Below, piece after piece: positions 10,501 through 21,163 of a stretch of DNA of 64,000 nucleotides. A model generated the notes under the pieces. It had not been told where the DNA came from. It saw nothing but the letters and a program-made list of their open reading frames with translations, and searched no databases. The DNA is from Rostratula benghalensis. Lineage: Eukaryota > Chordata > Aves > Charadriiformes > Rostratulidae. How positions within the stretch are numbered: position 1 is the first letter of the stretch; each line of letters opens with the position of its first letter. The DNA is taken from assembly GCA_013399305.1 (NCBI GenBank), contig VXAI01000195.1, positions 1,167,244 to 1,231,243 on the forward strand, in the 5' to 3' direction. Position numbers and translations under genes: made by a program.

Positions 10501-12229
10501 CCTTCCTTTGCTCTTTTGTGACTCTACACTGCAGTATTAGTGTCCTGTGAGACAGCAGACAGGCCCTGCACAGGGGGGGTGCAGTTAAATAGGGGACGCT
10601 GCTGAGTTTGAGGATTACATTGGTGGAGCAAGAAAGGGCAGGGTTAGGAGAGATTGAACTGGAGAGACGCTGGGAGAGATGGAAGCACAGGAGAGCCTGG
10701 GAGACCTGTCCTACTTTTTAATCAGTTAAGAGCAAGGGAGTGTGGGGGGTGTCCCTCCTGATTTCTTGTCTTCAGACCCCTGGGCATACACTGCGGGAAG
10801 CTGCAGTGGGGATTTGCAGACCAGCGTCCCTCCAGACCAGCCTGCAGTCTCTGCTGTGCCCTGTGCAAATGCTACAGAGAAAGGTGCACAAATGCCCTAG
10901 GGCACAAGGCAGGCAGAGGAAGCCCTTGAGGGAGGTGCTTGCTCTTTTTTCTACCCAGAAAAGCACAGGGCAGAAACATTGTTCAGTGCTGGCTGCTTGC
11001 CTGTACCCCCACTTCATAAAAACAGGGAGATCTGGGGGGGTTAGTCTGGGGGCACAGTTGAGCTCCAAAGGACTGGAGCATGCAAAGAGGTACTTTTTGA
11101 GCATCAGGACCTCTGCTGATGGGTCCCAAGGACCAGAGGTTCCTTGCAGGGGGCTTTGTCACAAAAGGTATTACAGAGAAGTCTTTGACAGATGGTTGTG
11201 GTTTTTTGTTTTGTTTTGTTTTTCCTTCATTCTGAGTCAGGTATCTAAAACCGCATGGACTTTTCTGTGCCCCTCCACCTATTTAGGAAAGTGGGAGGGG
11301 AGGAAGTGACAAAACCAATCCTGCAATACATTTTTGTTTTGCAATCCTATTGTTAGCACCAAAAAAAAAAAATATCAGCCAAAAGAGCATCAGTGGAAGG
11401 CAGCATGCCCAGTCCCTGCTGGTGAAACCAGCCCACTTGGAGACACCCTGGCTGGCTGCAGGGGACTGGTGGCTGTTTGGTCATTTGGGTTTTTGGTTTA
11501 TGTTCCTTATATTTCAGCCCAATTTTCTAAGAAAACAAAAAGACTTCAGCTTTGGGCCGATTCCAACAGGGGTGAGCTCTGCAGGATTTACCTTTGCTGG
11601 GGTGTCCCCAGAATAATTGTATGGATATGGGGAGGTGGCAAAAAGTGCCCCAAAGGAGGAAAAGACATAACACAAGCAAATGTGTGGCTGCCAGCATCTT
11701 CCCAGCACTGTGGTACCTCTGAGCCTCAGTGGTGGCAGCAAGGGCCAGTCCTCAGTCGGGGACTGTACCCTGATGGACAGGCACTTGGAAACATGGGGGA
11801 TGGAGCTGCTCACAACTCTCACGGCATCTTCCTTGTCTGTGAATGAACAGCAGGTTCCCTTCTGAGCTTCAATGTGCTCCTTCCTCTCAGCAAATTCTCC
11901 CTTGTTTGTGCAGAGCACCCGCGCTGGGGGCAGCATCTTGTGGGGAATGAAGAGGGAAGAAAAAAACACATACCCTGGGTTGTCCTGGGTCTGACCTGGT
12001 GCCAAAATCTTGTCAGAGTCTTTGGACTGGTTTCTGTCTGGTAAGGATCCTGGTGGCCCTGAAGCCCTGATATCTGCTCACAGCTTGGGTGGCAGCTCTA
12101 CCTGATGCTAGCCCATCCATCCTAGCCCCAGTCCGTGCTTCCACCACTCATGTAAGCATGAGGGGACCAGACCTAGGAATAACGTGCCCTAGAAAAGAGG
12201 AGCTGCTTGGGCAATGCATACTTGTTTGA
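7571..12229. other. Unique non-coding DNA
   Basis: About 4.6 kb without recognisable gene or transposon. Small AT-rich islands occur at about 7860-7950 and 9785-9870, a GT-rich T tract at 11201-11225 and a poly-A run near 11360-11371. Frames up to 189 codons (10740-11309) show no domain or consistent codon bias. Confidence 0.45.
11201..11225. repeat. (TTTTG)n low-complexity tract
   Basis: A short run of G-interrupted T pentamers. It has no recognisable transposon body beside it. Confidence 0.7.
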
Positions 12230-12600
12230 AGAGGCTGGATACAGTAGCTCAGGAACCCCTGCTCCACGAGATTTCTAATTATGCTTCTGCATAATTGTTT
12301 CAACCACTTCCTCATGATGAAGCAAAGCTTATTGGTTTGTAATCCCTAGCACACCCCAGGGCCTTCTTTAAAATGTAGGCCCAGCATTTACTGCCCCCGG
12401 TCCAATAGTTGGAGGATGTGAAATTGTGTGTTATTGCATAGAGCTTAGTCACTTGCTTTTTAGCTCTTTGAGGACTCCAGATGTATCATCTGGGCTTGCG
12501 GATTTGCTACCTTTTGTGTGTTCCAGGACTGTGGCTTTGAATACTCCATCTCTGCCTTTTGCTTCCCCACCTGAGGAGGATGAGTTTGGGAACATGGGTT
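12230..12600 (-). mobile_element. Ancient CR1/L3-like LINE, RT N-terminal fragment
   Basis: The minus strand carries a decayed reverse-transcriptase finger region. Around 12480-12520 it reads SPDDTSGVLKELKSK, matching the family pattern 'SPGPDGI.P..LKEL'. Further along the minus strand, toward 12300, the nucleotide pattern follows the old CR1/L3 consensus for the '..FKKG..DPGNYRPISLTS..GK..E' block: a GGGATTACAAACCAATAAG word and then GTGGTTGAAACAATTATG. Stops and frameshifts are frequent. The part beyond 12560 is uncertain and could be unique sequence. Confidence 0.6.
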
Positions 12601-13634
12601 CTTGCTTCTGCACAAAGATTTCATTTTGGGGATGTCCCCCTCTTTGGCCGGCTGGTCCCTCAGCTCCACCACATTTCGTCCATGCCCCTATCCCCAGCAG
12701 GCTCCCCTGTGCATGCATTGCACTGTCTGTGTTTACTCTCAGCCATCTCTGCTTCCCAATTTCCATCCCACGCTATACCCACTACATTTTTCTCTTCCTT
12801 TCCATTGGCTCTCTGGAGGTTAATGGCTATTTTCTCAACAGCATTTGGCTCAAACAATCTCATGGATCTTCCAATAAGAACAACCTGAGTCTTCTCTGTT
12901 TCTCTTGCCAGTTGGTCCCCAAAGGATTGTTAGGCAGGCTCCAGCCCGAGTCCCATCACACTACACACTGCCACATTTGGGTCTCTGCTTTTCCAGGCTT
13001 GAGCCCCCTTCACCTCCATCCACCCCTCCTGGGAGATATGTCGCAGTGAGAACTGCCCTTCCTTCCATCCCAGGCACAGCAGCTTTAAATCACCTTCCTC
13101 CTTGTCTCTGGGATCACTTTGCAGGAGCCACAGCAACCCTCCAAGGCAGGATTGGAGGCAAAGTCATGAGCAGGGACCAAGCTTAAACCCGGCTCTGGCT
13201 TGTGACAGACCTACAGGGGAAGGACAGCCAAAATTGGAACCTCCATGGAAGGGGAAGGGCATGTCCCCCTGATCAGAGAGAGAGCTAGGGCTCATGCTGA
13301 TGCTACGGCAAAGAGAAAGCTTTGAGGGTGCATAAATGATGTGTCCTGTGTGGCCTTCCAGATGATGTAGCACAGTAAGGCTTGGGAAGTGGGTGCACAG
13401 AGGTGCACAGACGTGGAAGCTGGTGTCACGCAGCGTGGACACTACTGGAGCAACAAGCTAATATCCCAACAGAAGCAACTGGTGCAGTTCTCCCAGGTTC
13501 TCCCACCACCTGTAATTTCAACCTGCCTGCCTCCTGCTCCATGAGCCACCCTGCAGACACCATGCCCTGTGCCCAGGGGACTTCTCCCAGCAGAATTTTG
13601 CAATGTTTCCCCATGACTCTCCCATTCCACGGAA
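12601..13634. other. Unique non-coding DNA
   Basis: C/T-rich unique sequence with a 207-codon plus-strand frame (12426-13049). That frame begins inside the ancient LINE fragment and has no recognised domain. Nothing else stands out. Confidence 0.4.
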
Positions 13635-13845
13635 ATCACAGAATGTAGGGTTTAGAAGGAACCTCTGGACATAGTCCAGTCCAACTCCCTGCCAGAGCAG
13701 GGTCACCCAGAGGAGGTTGCGCAGGAATGTGTCCAGGCAGGTTTGAGTATCTCCAGAGATGGAGACTCCACTACCCTCACAGTAAAGAAGTTCCTCCCCA
13801 TGTTTAGATGGAACTTCTAGGTGAAGTTTGTGCCTTTTACCTCCA
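13635..13845 (-). mobile_element. CR1 LINE 3' end
   Basis: Read on the plus strand, the piece starts with ATCACAGAATG (a decayed tail) and continues 'CATAGTCCAGTCCAACTCCC'. It then shows 'CAGAGCAGGGTCACC', 'AGGAATGTGTCCAGGCAGG' and 'TCCAGAGATGGAGACTCCAC'. These are diagnostic of the CR1 3'-UTR type with the 'gagactccac' word. Only about 210 bases remain. A 234-codon minus-strand frame (13518-14222) runs through it, so that frame is not a gene. Confidence 0.93.
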
Positions 13846-15050
13846 TAAGCCTTTGCAGAGGGATAGGAAGCGCTGAGCTTCAGGCCAATCTGCCAGCAGG
13901 CAGGAAACTGTGCAGGACAGAGGGTTCCCAGGAAGGGAAGCTGACTGTGTATAGCACAGAGTGTCTTCAGCCAGAGGAGAGGGACATTGTGGACCACCAG
14001 TATCTCACTGTGATTTCTGCTGGTGATAACCTGAGGGTCTGGACACACCTGCACATTGCAGGTCAGCGATAAACTGTTGAACATATGAGCTTTTCTCACC
14101 TTCCCAGGCTGATAGAAATTAGGCATCCCTGGCAGCCCCAAATGCCCTGTGGGCACACCTGAGGAGACAAAATATGTGATGGAGTAATAGAAAACTGTGA
14201 ATGTGTCTGCACAAAAGTCCAAATGATGCTTGGGATTGTGATGTCAAGAGGCCACTTGTGAAGCCCTGCACACTTGGGACCAGTGGGAGCATGGACAATT
14301 GGCTTCTTTCCACAAGCCCCAGATCCTGGTGCTGCTGACCACATTGGGATGAATAAAGGCTATTGTGTGTTAGACCTGTTGTGGCTCCTGAGAAAACATA
14401 AGGGAGTAATTTTGGGTTCCGAGCAGCACCAGACCTGATGGAGCAGCAGCACCAAAGGCAGATGTGTGCCACCAGCAACAGCTTCCAGTGGCTGCAGAGA
14501 TGCTTCAGTCTGCTCGTTCTGGGGATCCAAGGCCCCTCTTGCCTCCTCTCAACACCACCCTGCTGTCCAGCTGCAAACTCATCTCTGTGCCACACTGATC
14601 TGCCAGGCAGGAGGAGGGATCAGGCCAGAGCAGTTTCCCAGGGTTCTCAGGCTTGGCTCTGCAATGGCCTCTCCCAGGTTCCCCCTGCTCCTGGCCACCA
14701 ACTGCTGTGGGAACAGGCAGCTCCATCCCCCAGCCACGTCCATCCCTTTGCAGCTGTGAGCTGGATGGCACTGCTGTTGAGTGCTTGGGTGGGCTGAGCC
14801 TTCTACCCAGGCTGGAGGTCCCAGTGCTCTCCTCCATTGGCAAAGCCTCTTGAGTGGCTCCAAAGTTGCTGTTTTCCCCAGAGAAGTCCTGAGCAGTCTG
14901 ATCAGGGAAAAAAAACAACCTTCCTTTGGTGTGCATGTAGCTTCTCTAGACAGAGATCTCTTCTAAGAGACGTGGCCACCATGGGGTGTCTGCAGAAGTC
15001 CCAGGTCAGGATGCATGCAGCCGTGATGTGATGTTGCCCAGGCAGAGAAG
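13846..15050. other. Unique non-coding DNA
   Basis: No recognisable gene. Overlapping frames of 94-158 codons on both strands have no domain and no splice context I would trust. Confidence 0.45.
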
Positions 15051-15053
15051 AAT

Positions 15054-15073
15054 AGCAGCAGCAGCAGCAGCAG
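15054..15073. repeat. (AGC)n microsatellite
   Basis: A perfect run of just under seven AGC units. It adjoins an AT-rich island beginning near 15085. Confidence 0.9.
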
Positions 15074-15084
15074 GCCTGTGCACA

Positions 15085-15285
15085 GTTATGCAGTAATATC
15101 CAAATCTGCTTACTGTCTGCTGCTGTGATTGAAGGAGTTTCTGTAATAATGTATTAGCTAAAGCTTCCAGATTATCCCAAAAACATCAGCTTTAACAAAG
15201 GGGTAATGCTTCTTTAATCCCTGCATGATCCCGGTTCCCAGTCTCTGCAGGACATTAATTCACAGCTAATACACAGTCTCCAGGC
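15085..15285. other. Candidate conserved non-coding element
   Basis: An AT-rich, non-repetitive island with repeated TAAT-core words: GCAGTAATAT, CTGTAATAATG, GGGTAATGC and CATTAATTC. It also has a SOX-like ACAAAGG. The contrast with the GC-balanced flanks resembles vertebrate enhancers. Motif content is the only evidence. Confidence 0.33.
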
Positions 15286-18200
15286 AGGCTGCTGATGTGG
15301 GCTGCAGCCCAGGCAGGGGCCAGCCGGTCCCATGTTGCTCCTGCCTCACCCAGGCTGCTGCTTAGTTCTCCCCTGCTCTCTGAGAGATCTCCAGCCTGGC
15401 CCCTGATTTCTGAGCAGGGTTCCTGTCTTTGGACAGCTGAGGTAGGTCTCAGGGCAATAAAGGATGCTCTCCTCTTCCCCAGGCTCCTGATGCTGGGTGT
15501 TGGATGCTTGTTCCTCACTCCCACATCCCTGGAGGAGGACAAGCCAGTGTAATTGGTTGTGGCTGGTTTTGTTGCGTTTGGCAAACAGCTTCCTTGAGAC
15601 CTGCTGGCTGGAAATGGCAAGGCCAGGGCTGAGGGGGCTGCTGGGTGAGCATGGAAAACTACATCCCTTGCAAGAACCAAGATCTCAGGGAGAGCTTCAA
15701 CCTGACCTCATCCTTTGTGCCAGAGAAGCTATTGTCTCTCTGCTCCTGAGAGCTGGTTTTTGGACAAGGACAGTGCAGGCTGTTGGAGGAAAACAGCCTC
15801 CTGAGGGCCCAGAGAAGGCAGGGCTGAGGGTCCAAAACCCAGTGTGCATGGAGACCAGCCAGGAAACAAGACAGTACAAGAGGTGGATGGACAAACCTAA
15901 CAGCAGATGGGGACCACACAATGCTTGTGTCCTTCAGCAAGACCGCAAGAGCCAGTCTGCTCCACTGATAGATAGTAAACCAATGTGGAAATTGCTGTTG
16001 TCATCCTGGAGCGCTGCATCCAGAGCTGTTGAGTCTCCATGCCCACCCTGTTACCAGCAGCCATGTACAGGATGAAGATTGTTCAAGAAGAAGTTCCTTG
16101 TGAAATAGGTTATTCGCCTTCTCATTCTGTATCCCTCTCCTGTTCTCCTCCAGGCCCAACTCCATGAGAGAAGAAAGGGCTATAACTGAAACTAATGGTT
16201 GTAATGGTCCAAAATCTGCTTTATCAGAGAAAATATTTTGCCCTGCAAAATTGTTGTGGTGACAACCTCTGTCTGATTCCAGCCCACACTTCTAAAATTT
16301 TTTTTTCCTCCAGAACAAGCTCTCCATCCTGATCTACTAAGGATGTGTACATGGTGCCAGCTGTCTTGAAAACATTTGGTGGTGGGAGGGCAAGAGAGGA
16401 AACATGGAATTTTGTAGGTACAGGCATCCTGGGTAGGGAATGCCCCCTTCCATTGCCCGTCTCTCTGTGAAGCTTGGGACCAGACTGCAGAGCAAAGGAC
16501 AAGGCAAAAGGCTGAGGAAAACAAACCCCACCACAGCAACTAAGGCATCAGAGATGGTGGCTGTCCAGCCATACACGTGTGGGATGCCTGGCCATGAAAA
16601 CTTCAGAACTGTGCTTTCTATCTCAGTAGTCCTGTGGTTGTTTCCCCACATAGTCAAACCCCAGGATCTGTGTCCACAGGCTCCTCCAGAAGCAGCTGAG
16701 AGATGAGAGACCTGTCTTGGAGCTACCCAAGAATGTCACAAATTTTCTTCCAGAGGTGTTCATCTCTCCCACAGCCTATAAAGGGACATCTCAGAGCAGA
16801 CTCAACAGGGAGGCAGTTTCCTCTGGGACAGATGTGTCCTACCCCATCTGCTGAGGCCAGTAGCCATCTGGGTGAAGACCTGAGCACAGTTCAGCTGCAA
16901 CCTTTGGGCAGGCTTTTTTCAGTTTCCTCTTTTGATGTGTAAATCAGCAGCTACCTCAAAATGCTTCACGATGGTTGAATTCAGCAGCAGGTGCCTTTTT
17001 CAGATTTTTTCCTTTCTCACCAATTACCTTTCTGGTATCCACGGTTACTGCATCATCTTCCATCGGGAAGGTTTCTCTCCCTGCTCGTCTGTCACCTGGC
17101 ACCCATGGGGGTACTGCTCCAGACCCAGTGCTGCAGACACTCAGCTGCAACAAGAGCAGGAGGCTTGAGAGTTCCCAGGGAGAGGGTCTTCCTGGATTGC
17201 CCATGAAGCCTGACTACCCTGAGATGCACCCTGGCATGCTGGGAACATGCAGGCACCTGCCCTGAACATGTCTCTGTTTCTACTGCTCTACCATGTACAT
17301 ACAGGCACTGGTGTTGGCTGAGCTCCTGAGGAAACACACACATGGATCCATCCTAAAATTCCCACCCGTGTGAGGATGCCGTTTGAACATGCAGAGGCCA
17401 AACGCACTGCAGTTTGCCCTCATTTCTTCCATGGCAATATGAAAGCTCTTAGGTGGAGCCACACACAAGCAGTGCAACTGTGAGATAGCACCTTTGAACC
17501 TGGGTTCCTGCTACAGCTGGTGGTGTAGGCACAAGTCAGGAGCTGTCACTGGTAATACCTGGTGGAGCCAGGACCCGAAAACAGCCCTCCCACTGTCTCT
17601 GGTTCTACAATGAGTCAAGTCACCTTCTGTCTGCTCTCTGTCAGGCAGGCACTGGAGGTGTTGCTGCAACAGGTCCTTTTTAAGGTGGATGCCCATGCTT
17701 GGGCATTCCCCAGAGCTGTGTCACTACAGGAAAGATACCCAGGTAAACTCACACACACACACCCACACATGCACATGTACATGCGTGCACAGGGTAAGTG
17801 CAAGCACAGGGGGTGAGCAACAGAGGCTCCAGGGCAGCAAAACAGCCAGAGCATGCTCCTGTTCAGCTCTGAGAGATGTCTCCAAAGTTCATTTTGGCAT
17901 CTGCTTTCTAGGCTGTGTTCTCTCCCCAGAGATGAATTCCCACACTGTTCCCACAGCCGGTACTCTTGTGAGTGCTGGTTCATGTTCCCCCTGCCTCCAA
18001 TCTGGGTTTCTGGTGCCACTACAAGGTGCTGCAGCAGCAGCAAAGCTGGGCTGGTGCCAGCTTCTGAAGGTCTGTCTCTGACATATGGCACCCCAGCACA
18101 CTCCTGAGGAATGAGACCTAGCAGGTTGGGGGAGAAGGGGTGGAAGGGGAGAAGCACGTGTGGACCTGGGTGGTGGAGCCAGAGGTGGGACATCTGTGCA

Positions 18201-18984
18201 AGGAGCCCAAGGCTGTCAGATGGGCTGTGTTCACCCTCCTCACCATGCTGGGAAGTGCGGGGCTTGTGGTGCAGCCTGGCCCCACACAAGGATGGGGCAC
18301 GCACATGCAGTGCTCCCTGCTGGGGTTCTCAGCAAGCCTGACACTACTCCTGGCTGAGTGCCCTGGAGCTGCCTCTAGCAGGGGGTCTCACCTTTTGCCA
18401 GGGAACGTATGAGCCTTGCAGCAAGGGCTTCATGTGGCAGGAAGGCTCTGGCAGCCCACAAGGAGTTGGGAAAACCACAGGGCTCCCTGCAGAGAGCCAT
18501 TCCAACAGGTTGGATAGCATTTTCCTGTAGGGCACCTTTTTGCAACTACAAGGTATTTTCTCCCTGGACACGTGTGCAGGAGGTGCACAGGCAGGCAAGG
18601 AGCTTGGATGCAGGCATGGGAATACCGGGAGCTGAGCCAAGGGGCTGGCATGAGAAAAGGTAGGCCCAACCTAGGCACAGACACATGGAGGCTGGGAAGA
18701 GAAGGCAGCTCTTGCCTGATAAGAAGTGGCATCTCCCAGGGGAACACAGAAATGTTTTCACACAGCACGGCCTTGATGGTGGTACCTGTGCTAAATGGGG
18801 GTGGATTTGTGACCCTGGAAGCTCACCTGTGCTTTTACCCACAGCTCATTACCATCGGGCTTGAGTCTCTTGCATTTCTAACCAGGCTGTGCAGCTTCCC
18901 TCTGACGTGGGGAGAGTCATCTGGACCATGGGGAACTGGAGTGGGGAGATCCTGCAGAACCTAGGGACTTGGGGGTTACTGGTG
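15286..18984. other. Unique non-coding DNA
   Basis: About 3.7 kb without recognisable gene or transposon. The antisense frame of 229 codons at 17615-18304 includes residues encoded by the CA repeat, so it is not a credible gene. Confidence 0.45.
17750..17792. repeat. Imperfect (CA)n microsatellite
   Basis: About ten CA units, then interrupted CA/CATG/TG units out to the sequence CGTGCACAGGG. Confidence 0.88.
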
Positions 18985-19085
18985 GTACCTTTAGCACGTT
19001 TCATCACTCCTACGATGTAAGCAGCCTGCCACCCTAATTACAAATACTTTAACGACAAATAAATGCCACATACCGCCCACAGCAA
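18985..19085. other. Small AT-rich candidate regulatory island
   Basis: A stretch containing CCTAATTACAAATAC (homeodomain core) and ACGACAAATAAATG within GC-balanced flanks. Weak candidate. Confidence 0.22.
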
Positions 19086-20584
19086 GAGGGAGTGAAAAGC
19101 TAAAAATACCCTTCCCTCACGGCTGCCAATAAACCCCAGTGGGCCACCTGCTAGTAGAGAGCCAGAGCCACCCAGAACAGAGACAGGCACCCACACATTA
19201 AGGAATGGAAATGAGTCTTGCAGCGTGACCTGGTGCTGCTGGCATGGGCTCCGTGGTGTGTCCCTCACAGCAGAGACAAGTGCCCAGGCAGCTCAGCCCA
19301 ACTGGCAGCTCCCCACACTGTCTCCAGACACCGTGGGAGGTGCAGCTCCTGGGGAGGTGGGCTTGGAAAATACCAGAGGGAGTTATATCCTTACCTGCCT
19401 CCTCCCCAGGGTGGCAGAGCAGAACCTCCAGGCCAGAGGGAGATGCATCAGCAAGGGCATCGGGGATGATGGCAGAGGGGTTGGGGAGCTGGCAGGGGTT
19501 CTCTGTGGAGGGACATTGCTGGTGGTGTAGGGGCATCGCTGTAGGGGCAGCCTGTTCTGGAGGTGTAGAGATGAGGAGGGTGGGGAGATGCCCTTCAGCC
19601 TGCAGCACTCTGGGCAATGTATCCCCAGTTCTAGATGATAGAGATGGCACCTCCCACCAGTGGGTGCCAGAAAGGGCATTGGTGACCTGTGAAGACCCAC
19701 AAAGAAGGAAGGCACAGGCAGCATGGGGAGAACTGGAGATGCATGGTGGTGCAGATGTAGCAGGAACTGTTGCTTCCAGCCCTCCGTGGCATTCCCATCC
19801 CCAGAAAGATCTTGCAAATTCAAATCCTTCCTACCCTCATCTGACCAGTGCTTATCAAAGTGCCCATAAAGAGTTCACTCTTAGCTTTGAAAGCTCCTGG
19901 ACTATCAGGGATAGCCAACAGAGATTACAGTTCCTCTGATCTCCAGGCAGGCAGCACCTTGGGAGCTGCAGGAAGCTCAGTGGCTGGGACTGTCAGAGCA
20001 GCTCCCTTCAGCTCCCCTTGTTCAGGTAAACACTTGGGACTTCATGGAACAGATCTGAAGGGGAGGAATGCGCCAGACGCTGCCGCTCATCCAACAAAAT
20101 GGAAACAAGAGGTCCTGGAGGACACATTCTAGTATAAAGAGCATGAAACTAGAAAACATCTTCTTGCAGCTCCCTGTCTGCCTAGCTCTGGAGAGATCTG
20201 CCCACTCAGCCCGAATGATGAGAGATGGAAAAGGAGCAAACCAGAAGAGATTTGTGTCTGTTCCAAGCCATCAGAGATTTGAAACTTGACAACAATGCAG
20301 GAGAGATTTTCACCTTATTGTTACAGATTATTGGTGCACAAAAATGCCTGTCATATTTCACACTGGCCCCACGGAGCAAACCCACTCTGAACTGACAAAA
20401 TGCATGCAAGTTACAACGAGCAGTGTGTGTACCACCAACACCAGAAAGCCCACTGCTTCCTGCAGCAGCACCAGAAGAGCAGGACCCAGAGCTCCTCAGA
20501 AAGGTGCTCGGGATGGCTTTGTTGATGGCTTTGCTCAGGCTGCATTTCACTCCCCAAATGTGACCCCTCTTCCCCTGGACAGAG
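19086..20584. other. Unique non-coding DNA
   Basis: No recognisable gene. A 231-codon plus-strand frame at 19244-19939 overlaps frames of similar length in the other orientation and has no domain. Confidence 0.42.
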
Positions 20585-20865
20585 ATTCATAGAATGGGTA
20601 AGGTTAGAAGGGGCCTTAAATACCCTGGGCAGGGACACCTCCCACCAGACCAGGTTGCTCCAAGCTCCCTCCAACCTGGCCTTGAGCCCCTCCAGGGATG
20701 AGGCAACCACAGTGTCTCTGGACAACCTGGGCCAGCATCTCACCACCCTCAGAGTGGAAAATTTCTTCCTAATATCTCATCTAAATCTCCCCTCTTTCAA
20801 TTTAAAATCATTCCCCCTCATCCTGTGACTCCCCTCCCTGATGAAGCGTCCCTCCTCATCCTCCA
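20585..20865 (-). mobile_element. CR1 LINE 3' end
   Basis: On the plus strand it begins with a single ATTCATAGAATGG remnant of the tail. It then shows 'GGGCAGGGACACCTCCCACC', 'AGACCAGGTTGCTCCAAGC', 'CTTGAGCCCCTCCAGGGATG' and 'AACCTGGGCCAGCATCTCAC'. The last part (TTCTTCCTAATATCTCATCT, then CCCCTCATCCTGTGACTCCC) is the region just upstream in the 3'-UTR. This is the 'cacctcccac' UTR type. Confidence 0.96.
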
Positions 20866-20988
20866 TGGATTCAGACTTTTGTGTCCTGCTGCCTGTGTTT
20901 GTGGGACCTGGTAGCCCAGACAAGCTCATCCTGTCCTCCAGAAGGACAGGCAATTTGCCTGAGGGAAGTCGAGCCTGGAGGACCCCGC

Positions 20989-21002
20989 GTTTCCATGGAA
21001 AA
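20989..21002. promoter_or_regulatory. RFX-type X-box (palindromic core)
   Basis: The site reads as the X-box palindrome GTTTCCATGGAAAC with one mismatch at its last base, and contains the perfect 12-bp palindrome TTTCCATGGAAA. It sits just downstream of a CR1 end in a CpG-containing patch (about 20970-21050). Binding by RFX proteins is inferred. Confidence 0.35.
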
Positions 21003-21145
21003 GGAATTTAGACGAAAGTGACGCCGCAACCCTCAGCCGGTGGCTGTCCTCCTTGAGACACAGGAAGCCATAGACAAGCTGCATTGCAAAGAACTGAGTC
21101 ATGCAGCCTTTCCTGCTGTCTCATGTGGAATATAATGGACATTAT

Positions 21146-21163
21146 AAAAAAAAAAAAAAAAAA
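21146..21163. repeat. Poly-A run
   Basis: About 18 consecutive A, then GAAAAAG. No retroposed body is recognisable on its 5' side; a processed-pseudogene tail was considered, but no coding similarity precedes it. Confidence 0.8.

Noticed and set aside
13518..14222. 234-codon minus-strand ORF as a gene
   Set aside because: Its C-terminal half is encoded by the CR1 3' UTR, so the frame is a chance extension through a retrotransposon.
17615..18304. 229-codon minus-strand ORF as a gene
   Set aside because: Part is encoded by the CA microsatellite (repeated MYMCMCGCVCV-type residues).
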